Origin: Gammaproteobacteria bacterium
Lineage (GTDB): Bacteria > Pseudomonadota > Gammaproteobacteria > Chromatiales > Chromatiaceae
NCBI GenBank assembly: GCA_019136395.1
Contig: JAGVUH010000698.1
Coordinates: 1 to 7,703, forward strand
Direction of reading: 5' to 3'
Length of the DNA: 7,703 nt
Positions 1 through 6,203 of the stretch are shown here, in pieces. The position numbers and the translations under genes were made by a program. The notes below the pieces were generated by a model. That model saw nothing but the letters and a program-made list of their open reading frames with translations, did not search any database and was not told the DNA's origin. Position 1 is the stretch's first letter; each line of letters starts with the position of its first letter.

Positions 1-611
1 TCGATGGCGCTGTTGGTATAGAGGTAGCCGACGCAGCGCCCGTCCCGCAGCCCGAGCAGGGCATCCCGGGTGTCGCGGTAGACCTCCAGATCGAGCAGAT
101 AGCGTTCGCTCATGGGGCGGTTGAAATAGGCCCCCTGGGTGGCGCAGACGCGCTTGCCCCGCAGGGCGCCCCAGTCGGAGACCCGCTGTCCCGGGCCCAC
201 CATCAGGGTCACGCCGCCGGCATAGTAGGCGGGTTCGATGGCCGTGGCGATTTTGCGGCGCTCGGCGGTATCGGCGGTGGTGGCGATCACCAGATCCACC
301 GCGCCCTGTTCCAGCTTCTGCAGCCGGTTTTCGGTCGAGACCTTGACGAGGCGCGGGGTGACCCCGAGGCGCCGCGCCACGTCGCGGGCCAGGTCGATCT
401 CAAAGCCCTCGGGTTCTCCCTGGGCGTTGATCATGCCAAAGGGCGGAAAGTCGGCCTTGACCCCGATGCGCAGGGTGCCGGTCTCGCGGATGGCGGTCAG
501 GGTGGCACTCGTCTCCGCCGCCAGGACCGGCACGGCGGTGAGTGGCAGCAGCCAAAGAAGCAGAAGCAAGCGCGGCGGCAGGCGGGAGAGGCTGCGCGAA
601 ATCAAAGGCAT
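1..611 (-). CDS. Family-3 periplasmic solute-binding protein, second tandem copy (C-terminus off the window)
   Basis: The reading frame runs from an ATG at 611 past the left edge, so only the first 203 codons are visible. A Sec signal peptide is clear: Arg-containing start, a Leu-rich core at residues about 15-25, and a likely cleavage after VLA or LAA at 30-32. The mature part begins with the family-3 (SBP_bac_3, GlnH-like) pattern GTLRIGVKADFPPFG at about 45-59, followed by GFEIDLARDVARRLG and the ADTAERR segment whose Arg normally contacts the ligand carboxylate. Cys156 and Cys193 match the Cys pair of the upstream paralogue, with the same 37-residue spacing, so a disulfide is plausible. 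The start lies 10 bp inside the preceding gene, which implies translational coupling. By family it binds an amino acid or similar small polar ligand in the periplasm. No permease gene is visible, so a sensory role beside the upstream Cache phosphatase is an inference. The ligand cannot be named. Confidence 0.9.
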   Translation of the reverse strand, partial: MPLISRSLSRLPPRLLLLLWLLPLTAVPVLAAETSATLTAIRETGTLRIGVKADFPPFGMINAQGEPEGFEIDLARDVARRLGVTPRLVKVSTENRLQKLEQGAVDLVIATTADTAERRKIATAIEPAYYAGGVTLMVGPGQRVSDWGALRGKRVCATQGAYFNRPMSERYLLDLEVYRDTRDALLGLRDGRCVGYLYTNSAI

Positions 612-1660
612 TCCGCGGGCGTCTCCGGGCCCACCACCTCGCCACAGAAGTAGCGTCCATCCTCCCGACGCTGCCACAAGGCCTCACGCTGGCGGGTAAA
701 TTCGGGGACGGGGATGCCCCACTGGTCCTCCAGCCGGGTCAGGAGCCCACCCCGATACCAGCCGACGATGGCCGCCGAGACCGCCGCCTCCAGCTCGCTG
801 CCCCGGTCATCGGGGTGGATGACCACCGCCCAGGGGGTGAGCTCGATCGGCGGCAGGGGCATCTCGTAACGGTCGCGGTAGAAGGGTTCCCGCAACAGGG
901 AGACGATCTGGGTGTCGCCATAGAGGAAGGCGGCGCACCGGCCGTCACGCAAGGCGGCCAGGGCGTGATTGGCGCTGTAGAGGGCGACGATGTCCGCGCC
1001 ATAGGTCACCGCCACCGGGCGGTTGAAGAAGGCATCGCGGCGTGAGCAGACGCGCCGGTGACGCAGGTCCGACCACTGACGAAAACCCTCGCTGCGCCGC
1101 GCCAGGATGCTGGTGCCCGAGGCGTGATAATGGGGCCGGACCATGGTCATCCGGTCGCGCCGGTCCGGGGTGTCGGCGACGGTGGCGATCAGGACATCGA
1201 CCTCGCGCGCCCGGAGCTTGTCCTCCCGCTCGGCGGTCAGCAGGCCCTTGAGTTCCAGCCGCACCCCGAGCCGCTCGGCGAGATCCCGGGCCAGGTCCGG
1301 CTCCAGGCCCTCGATCTGCTGCGTCCGGGGATTGAGATAGCCCCAGAGCGGCACGTCCTTCTTGACGCCGACGACCAGCACCCCGCGGACCTTGATCGCC
1401 TCCAGGCGATTGGCGGGGGCCTCTTGGGCCAGGCCAGCGACGGGCGGGAGCAGGGTCAGCCACAGCAAGGCCAGCGCCCACCAGCGCCTCCACCCCTGTC
1501 CAAGGCGAGCTGCCGCCACAGGTTGCGCCGAAAGGCCAGTTCGCGACACCGTGCCGGGTCGCGCCTTCGGGATCCATGGATTCCAAGGCCCGGGTCGCGC
1601 CAGGGAACCGTCGCTCACTCGCGCGGGGGGACGAGGCCCATCAGCGGCCATGATGCTCAT
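602..1660 (-). CDS. Family-3 periplasmic solute-binding protein, first tandem copy, with long N-terminal extension
   Basis: This 352-aa protein is a family-3 (SBP_bac_3) solute-binding protein. Its core shows RGVLVVGVKKDVPLWGYLNP at about 92-111, GLEPDLARDLAERLG at 118-132 and the ADTPDRR ligand-contact segment at 162-168. It is paralogous to the next gene: both have the R-V-C...FNRP block and an L-R-D-G-R-C block, with Cys205 and Cys242 here. Cys339 and Cys351 near the C-terminus may form a second disulfide. The hydrophobic signal core is at about 59-78 (RRWW then Leu/Ala-rich, ending AGLA). That leaves about 55 Pro/Arg/Gly-rich residues before it, far longer than a normal signal-peptide n-region. 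I kept the ATG at 1660 because it forms an ATGA overlap with the phosphatase stop and has a purine-rich ribosome site at 1662-1673. In-frame GTG codons at residues 15, 37 and 48 are alternatives but lack a good site. The FPPF-like motif is replaced by VPLWGY, so the ligand may differ from that of the paralogue. Confidence 0.88.
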   Translation of the reverse strand: MSIMAADGPRPPARVSDGSLARPGPWNPWIPKARPGTVSRTGLSAQPVAAARLGQGWRRWWALALLWLTLLPPVAGLAQEAPANRLEAIKVRGVLVVGVKKDVPLWGYLNPRTQQIEGLEPDLARDLAERLGVRLELKGLLTAEREDKLRAREVDVLIATVADTPDRRDRMTMVRPHYHASGTSILARRSEGFRQWSDLRHRRVCSRRDAFFNRPVAVTYGADIVALYSANHALAALRDGRCAAFLYGDTQIVSLLREPFYRDRYEMPLPPIELTPWAVVIHPDDRGSELEAAVSAAIVGWYRGGLLTRLEDQWGIPVPEFTRQREALWQRREDGRYFCGEVVGPETPAECL

Positions 1661-3718
1661 GCCTCTCCCTCCCGCTGGCTGGACGCCAGGTCCCCGGGGT
1701 GAAAGCCGAGCGCGACGCAGGTGATGTCATCGGACTGTTCATACCCGGCGACGAAGGCCTGCACGGCGGCCAGGGTCCGCTCCACGGCCTCCGCGGGTGT
1801 GGACGCGGGCTGGCCCCGGAAGGCCGCGGCCAGCCGTTCCATGCCGAACTCCTCGTTCGCGGCGTTCATGGCCTCCGTCACCCCATCGCTATACATAATC
1901 AGGGAATCACCCGGCCGCAGCGTGACCTCGCCCTGAGGGTAGACGGCCCCCGGCAGGATGCCCGGGGCGATGCCGCCCAGAACCGGCAGGTATTCCTCCT
2001 GGCCGTCCGCGTGCACCAGCAGGGGGGGCGGGTGACCGGCGTTGACGAAACGCAGCACCGAAGATGCAACTGTCGTTGTCGGCGGACAGTTCATCATTGA
2101 CCTGCTCGATGACTTGGGACAATTCGAGGGACCCCTGGGTCGCCCTGGCGCGCAGCAGGGTCTTGGCCATCATGCCGAAGAGACCGGGACCGATCCCCTT
2201 GCCGCTGACATCCGCCACCACCATGCCGCGCTGACCGTCGGCCAGTTCGAAATGATCATAGAAGTCCCCCCCCACCTCCTTGGCGGGGCGCATGGTGCCC
2301 CACAGGCCATAGGTGGCGTGGCGCGGCCAGGCATGGGGGAGCATCGCCAGTTGCATCCGGGCGGCGACATCGAGTTCCTGGCGCAAGGCCATGAGTTGGA
2401 TGGATTCGCGAAAGGCCTTGGTCACGGCATTGAACCAGGGGCGCCAGGCCGAGGGCACCATGGGGATCTTGTCCGGCGGCTGGAAGCGTGCCTCCATCGC
2501 CAGATGCCGGACCAGTTTGGCGGCCGGCCCCACGAATTCCCGTGACGTCACCAGATAGGTCACCGCCATCACCGCGGCGAGGCCCGCGAGCATGGCCAGC
2601 ATGGCCGGGCCATAGTCGGCCAGGACCTGGCGCCAGAGATCGGCGCGCGGCACCAGGTAGGTCAGGGTCCAGGGGGCGGAAATGAAGCGGTGGCGGATCA
2701 CCAGATGCCCGTCCACATCCGTGGGCACGTCAAGCGGCAGGTTCGCCAGGGCGTCCATCCGCGACCTCAGGCCTGACGGCAGGGCATCCGCCAATGGCGG
2801 CGCTTCCTCCACGGTCAGGGGATTGGCATACAGCCCGGTGTGAGCCAGCACCCGATCCAGGGCATCCGCCAGATAGGCGGTCCCCAGCGGATACCCGAAA
2901 TCGGCGTTGATGCGATTCAGATAGTCGAGGCTGGTATCGATGGCGATGACCCCGACGAAGCGGTCCTCCCGATAGACAGGCACCGCGACCGGGATCAGCA
3001 GGCCCTGTTGCGGGCCGCTGAAATAGACCGGCCCCCAGTATTTTTCCCGATCCGGATTGCGGTTGGGGCGGCCCAGTTCCCAGACTGGGTCCAGGTAGAC
3101 GGCCCGGCTGAAGGGCTGGCTGGACGAGGCCCGCCAGGGGGAGAAGAGCACGAAGTCATGGTGCGAGATGAAGCGGGCGCGGACGGCGTTGGGCAGGGTA
3201 AAGGGCAGCGAGCGGAAACCGTCATTGAGGACCAAAGCCAGGTTCAGGTCCCGATAAAAAGAGGAGGAACGCCCGTCGAGAGTACCCAGGCCCACCAGGT
3301 TCCCGGTCATGTCCCAGTCCTGGGCATCGTCGAGACTGAAGCGCGTCTGGTCCCCCTCCGTCTTGAGGGTGAACGCCGACGGGTCGGGCGGCGGGGCGCC
3401 CTCCCCGTCCCCCTGACCGCCGGATGTACCCTCGTCCTGGACCAGCATGCGCAAGGTTTCGAGGTGGTCGGTCGAGGAGCGGATCACGAACTCGATGAAC
3501 TGACCGTAACGCTGAAAATTGGCCTGGATCAGGCCGATCTGATCGTCCAGCTTCAGGCGCAACTGGTAGACGAAGAAGAGCAGCAGACCCAGGAGAATGG
3601 CGCCATAGGCCAGGGCGATGACCCGGTTGTAATTGCGGAAAAAGTGGACGGGGGAAGCGGCTGAACCGGCCAGATCCGGCGCGATGTCGGGCAGGGGGGC
3701 CGCTGGGGACTGGGGCAT
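1657..3718 (-). pseudogene. Membrane dCache-PP2C (RsbU/SpoIIE-type) sensor phosphatase, broken by an internal deletion and frameshift
   Basis: By family this is a serine/threonine phosphatase that dephosphorylates anti-sigma-antagonist (STAS) proteins in partner-switching pathways. Frame 1 starts at the ATG at 3718: TM1 at residues about 32-52, a periplasmic region at about 53-368 with dCache features (YWGPVYFSG at 227-235, GVIAIDTSLDYL at 256-267), TM2 at about 370-390, a short linker, then the PP2C domain. Landmarks are ARMQLAMLP (453-461), KEVGGDFYD (480-488) and VADVSGKG (501-508). The frame loses homology after the TTC at 2062-2060 (residue 553) and stops at 1907. Homology resumes in another frame from the GTG at 2058-2056 as VLRFVNAGH, with GDSLIMYSDGVTEA and SDDIT further on, ending at 1657. 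Family members usually have about 13 more residues between these blocks, so about 38 bp seem to be missing. The 603-aa product would lack the last two metal-binding Asp residues and is probably inactive as a phosphatase. An assembly error is the main alternative. The start has only a weak ribosome site. The formyltransferase gene ends 51 bp upstream. Confidence 0.85.
1662..1673 (-). promoter_or_regulatory. Strong ribosome binding site for the first solute-binding protein
   Basis: On the minus strand this reads GGGAGGGAGAGG, directly before the ATG at 1660. It lies inside the last codons of the phosphatase frame, which ends in an ATGA overlap. It supports the 1660 start despite the long N-terminal extension. 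It could also let the binding proteins be translated even though the phosphatase reading frame is broken upstream. Confidence 0.6.
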
Positions 3719-3769
3719 AAGGGGGTCTTCGTGGTGCTGGGGAGAGGCCGAATGATGTGCTAAGCCCCG

Positions 3770-4492
3770 TCAGGCGCCGTGGGCGGGGACCCGGCCTGGG
3801 TCCTGGTCCGGGGCCTGAGTCTGGCCCGGATCTGGCGGCCGGGAGGGCGCGGGGCGCGCGGCCAGGATGATCCGTTCCAGTTCCCGAGCCGCCAGTTCCG
3901 CCGCCACCGGCGCGGTCAGCTTGTGCAACTCGACCACGCCGGCGTCAGGGTGCAAGGGGAAGGGCGGCGAGTAGGCGATCAGTTCCCCGGTGTCGAAATC
4001 GGCATCGACGCGATGCATGGCGATCACGCCATGGGTCCGGCCCTCGGCCAGGAGGGCGGCGAAGGGATTGCCACCCCGATAGCGGGAAGGCCAGGCGTCG
4101 TCCAGGCAGGGATGCAGGTTGTAGAATCCCAGCCGCGGATACTCGAACAGGCGGGCGTCGATGCGCTGGCCGAAGGTGGCCATGATGCACAGATCCGGCC
4201 GCCAGTGCTGGCTGAAGAGGGCGTAAAACTCCTCGGTCTTGACCCGGCCGTCATAGACCTCGATACCGGCGGCCTCGGCCAGTTCCGTGACCATCCGCTC
4301 TTCCCAGGGCTCGTGGGGATATTGCCAGACCCGCTTGCCCGGGCTGACGTAGGACTGGGTTGGCGAATCGGTCGCCACCCCCACGACCTGGACGAGCCGG
4401 GCCAGCCGACCCTGCAACGCCTCCCGCAACACCTCCCGACCCCGATAAAAACTGCCTAACACCGCCAGGCGGATCTTTTCTTCCGGGAGCAT
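3770..4492 (-). CDS. Formyltransferase-fold protein (methionyl-tRNA formyltransferase N-terminal domain type)
   Basis: This 240-aa soluble protein has the formyltransferase fold that transfers a formyl group from 10-formyltetrahydrofolate. It starts with a Rossmann-like strand (IRLAVLGSFYRGREVL, 7-22) and contains PDLCIMATFGQRI at 99-111. The catalytic triad expected of the family is visible: Asn125 and His127 in YNLHPCL, and Asp167 in DADFDTGE. The loop after the His is LDDAWPSRYRGGNPF rather than the usual LLPxxRG of Met-tRNA and purine enzymes, so the acceptor substrate is probably different. It lacks the C-terminal OB-fold that binds tRNA in Fmt. Instead it ends in a Pro/Gln/Asp-rich, probably disordered tail at about 212-240. 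Sugar-nucleotide N-formyltransferases are one possibility, but no sugar genes are nearby. The ATG at 4492 is preceded by an AAGGA site about 10 nt upstream. The 51-bp gap to the phosphatase shows no terminator, so cotranscription with the sensor unit is plausible. Confidence 0.82.
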   Translation of the reverse strand: MLPEEKIRLAVLGSFYRGREVLREALQGRLARLVQVVGVATDSPTQSYVSPGKRVWQYPHEPWEERMVTELAEAAGIEVYDGRVKTEEFYALFSQHWRPDLCIMATFGQRIDARLFEYPRLGFYNLHPCLDDAWPSRYRGGNPFAALLAEGRTHGVIAMHRVDADFDTGELIAYSPPFPLHPDAGVVELHKLTAPVAAELAARELERIILAARPAPSRPPDPGQTQAPDQDPGRVPAHGA

Positions 4493-4694
4493 GATGAGTG
4501 GGTCCTTCTGCTTACAGCCATTGAGGGAGGCAAATGATAGTTCCCCGCCCCCAGCATCGGCAATGCTGATGAACCCGGCTGATGAGCCCGGTTGCTAATG
4601 AACCCGGCAGATTGGCCGGCGACTCATGTTTAAGGGCGGCGGGGGTGTCACGCCGGGGTCAGGCCCGTCACGAAGAAGTCGCTCGGCCGATGCA
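4493..4694. other. Intergenic region between oppC-like and formyltransferase genes
   Basis: About 200 bp without a supported gene. It holds the hairpin and 13-bp repeats described separately and the ribosome site of the formyltransferase (AAGGA about 10 nt before 4492). I see no convincing sigma-70 promoter and no hairpin followed by a T-run in either direction. Plus-strand reading frames that cross it have no recognisable motif. Confidence 0.5.
4552..4606. repeat. Small hairpin followed by three imperfect 13-bp direct repeats
   Basis: A perfect 6-bp inverted repeat, CAGCAT and ATGCTG with a 5-nt loop, lies at 4552-4568. It runs into three near-identical copies of GCTGATGAACCCG: 4565-4577 (exact), 4578-4590 (one change) and 4594-4606 (one change). 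The first two are adjacent and the third is offset by 3 bp. No T-run follows the hairpin on either strand, so it is not a standard intrinsic terminator. The array could be a protein-binding array or a short-sequence repeat, and its function is unknown. Confidence 0.6.
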
Positions 4695-6008
4695 TCAGGG
4701 TCGGGCTAGACCCGTCAGTCGCGGATCAAAGGCATCCCGCACCACGTCCGCCAGCAGATTGGCGAACAGCACCAGGACGAACATGAAGCCGAGGGCCCCG
4801 GTCAGGGACCACCAGACCACCGGTTCCCGCACCAGTTCCAAGCGCGCCCCATTGATCATGTTCCCCCAGGAATTCATGGTCGGGTCCACGCCGATATTGA
4901 TATAGGAAAGGACCGCCTCCGCCAGGACCAGGGCGCTGAAGTCCAGGGTCAGGGTGATGATCACCAGGTGCATGACATTGGGCAGGATGTGCCGGCCGAG
5001 GATAGCCAGGTGCCCGACCCCCAGGGCCTGGGCGGCCTGAACATAGTCCGCCTCGCGCAATCTCAGGGCCTCCCCGCGCAACAGCCGGCACAGCCCGGTC
5101 CAACTCGTCACCCCCAGGATCAGGCAGAGAAAGAACAGACGCAGGTCCGCCCGTTGGGCCAGGCTGGCGTACTCCGCCTCGTGATTGGCCATGTGGACCT
5201 GGAGCATGAGCACGGCGGCGGCGATGAGCAGCACGCCGGGGATGGAATTGAGGGTGGTGTAGAGGTACGTACCCAGGACGTGGTACTTGACCGCCAGGTC
5301 GGCGATGCCCCACCCCAGCACCAGCAGCAGCCCCAGGGTCAGGAGCCCGGCCAGCCAGGGGATGCGGCTCCGGCCGGTGGTCAAAGCCCCCAGTCTGAGC
5401 CACCAGGCACTGAATCCCCAGGTGCCGCGCCGCCAGGCAAGGGCCGCCGCCAGCACCATCATCAGCAAGCCCCACAAGGCGAGGCCCTTCCCCATCCCGG
5501 ACAGAAGGGTCGCGGCGATGTCACTCCCCCGATCGACCGCGGGATTGGCCAGATGGGCGCCGCCATGGCGCAGCCGCGGATAGACCCGTTGGCTGGTGCC
5601 ATCCGCCAGCGTTTGGGTTTCCATGGCCTGAAGGTGGGTCGCGAAGGGGGCGGAATAGGTCTTTTCCTGATGCTTCCGCAGGGGCGCGAGCCACAGGTCC
5701 AGCAGGCTCAGCACCTCCGGCGAGTAATGGGCTTGTTCAGGTTGCCCGGCGCCGGCAACCAGCGAGGTCGAGGATTTTGCTTCCAGGCGTGGATCAGGTG
5801 CCAGGCGCGGATGAAAGTGGATGGTATCCAGCAAGCCGATCGCCGCGTAGGCGCCCAGGACCACCAGGGAGATCATCCCCACCCGGCTCGCGACCACCCG
5901 CCGCCAGGGGGCGCGCAGGTGTTCATGGCGCGCGGCATGGAGACCGTAGGCCAGCAGCAACCCCAGCAGGAGGAAGACGAAGGCGTCGGTCAGGAGCAGG
6001 ACGGGCAT
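4695..6008 (-). CDS. OppC/DppC-like ABC transporter permease with extended N-terminus and extra membrane insert
   Basis: This 437-aa inner-membrane protein is the second permease of an Opp/Dpp-type (peptide/nickel family) ABC importer. The permease signature (EAA loop that contacts the ATPase) is EADYVQAAQALGVGHLAILG with RHILPN following, at 319-344. The C-terminus DAFDPRL is typical of OppC. It is much longer than the usual 280-300 aa. It has an N-terminal hydrophobic segment at 1-22, TM at about 43-61, a predicted periplasmic stretch of about 110 residues (62-170), and DRGSDIAATLLSG at 159-171 in place of the canonical DELGRD block. It also has an additional hydrophobic segment at about 215-238 before the IPGVLLIAAAVLML helix. 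I see no ribosome site before the ATG at 6008. The short GTG-initiated frame upstream ends 2 nt before it, so coupling is possible. It pairs with the OppB-like gene. No ATPase or binding-protein gene is adjacent, so the substrate is unknown. Confidence 0.9.
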   Translation of the reverse strand: MPVLLLTDAFVFLLLGLLLAYGLHAARHEHLRAPWRRVVASRVGMISLVVLGAYAAIGLLDTIHFHPRLAPDPRLEAKSSTSLVAGAGQPEQAHYSPEVLSLLDLWLAPLRKHQEKTYSAPFATHLQAMETQTLADGTSQRVYPRLRHGGAHLANPAVDRGSDIAATLLSGMGKGLALWGLLMMVLAAALAWRRGTWGFSAWWLRLGALTTGRSRIPWLAGLLTLGLLLVLGWGIADLAVKYHVLGTYLYTTLNSIPGVLLIAAAVLMLQVHMANHEAEYASLAQRADLRLFFLCLILGVTSWTGLCRLLRGEALRLREADYVQAAQALGVGHLAILGRHILPNVMHLVIITLTLDFSALVLAEAVLSYINIGVDPTMNSWGNMINGARLELVREPVVWWSLTGALGFMFVLVLFANLLADVVRDAFDPRLTGLARP

Positions 6009-6010
6009 GG

Positions 6011-6196
6011 CTACGGGCGGGTGGGGAAAAGGGGGATGAGTCTGGTAACCCGAGGATGTCTGGAAAGAGGAATGAGCCAGATGATGTGAGGGTAGCTGGA
6101 AAATGTGACCTGCCTGGTGAGGTGCAGGTGACTGGCAAGGGGGGTGACCCCAATGACGGGTAATGACAAAGGGTACGGGAATGCTCGCTGACCCAC
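6011..6196 (-). CDS. Possible 61-codon repeat ORF filling the gap between the two permease genes
   Basis: A GTG at 6196 opens a 61-codon frame that begins 7 bp after the oppB-like stop and ends with TAG 2 bp before the oppC-like ATG, so it fits the gap almost exactly. The translation has a 12-residue period: segments such as VTPLASHLHLTR, QVTFSSYPHIIW and LIPLSRHPRVTR. This follows from the 36-bp DNA repeat underneath. It has no recognisable domain and only a weak ribosome site. Because the repeat period is a multiple of three, another minus-strand frame also stays open across the region, so openness alone is poor evidence of coding. Its best-supported possible role is carrying ribosomes to the oppC-like start. 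It may well be non-coding. Confidence 0.2.
   Translation of the reverse strand: MGQRAFPYPLSLPVIGVTPLASHLHLTRQVTFSSYPHIIWLIPLSRHPRVTRLIPLFPTRP
6021..6184. repeat. Degenerate 36-bp tandem repeat between the permease genes
   Basis: Three successive 36-bp units at 6041-6076, 6077-6112 and 6113-6148 align without gaps at roughly 19-20 of 36 positions. A partial unit at 6021-6040 shares a GGAAA...ATGAG end with the first unit at exactly 36 bp spacing, and a weaker one follows at 6149-6184. The best conserved core is CTGG[A/C]AA. This fills almost all of the 195 bp between the oppB-like stop and the oppC-like start, where related operons usually have little or no gap. G/A-rich on the plus strand. 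Function unknown. Confidence 0.55.
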
Positions 6197-6203
6197 CCGC
6201 TGA

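Noticed and set aside
1907..2100. Programmed ribosomal frameshift in the phosphatase
   Set aside because: There is no slippery run at the junction, and frameshifting would still leave about 13 conserved residues missing.
2840..3664. Long plus-strand open frame (274 codons) opposite the phosphatase
   Set aside because: It lies antisense to the clear Cache domain, has no motif, and is explained by high GC keeping opposite frames open.
4552..4568. Intrinsic terminator after the oppC-like gene
   Set aside because: The 6-bp hairpin is not followed by a T-run on either strand.
4968..6089. Long plus-strand open frame (373 codons) opposite the oppC-like gene
   Set aside because: Gln/Gly/Pro-rich translation with no domain; it mirrors the membrane protein on the other strand, which has full family signatures.
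6021..6184. CRISPR array
   Set aside because: The 36-bp units are contiguous, only about 55 percent alike, and have no unique spacers; no cas genes are present.
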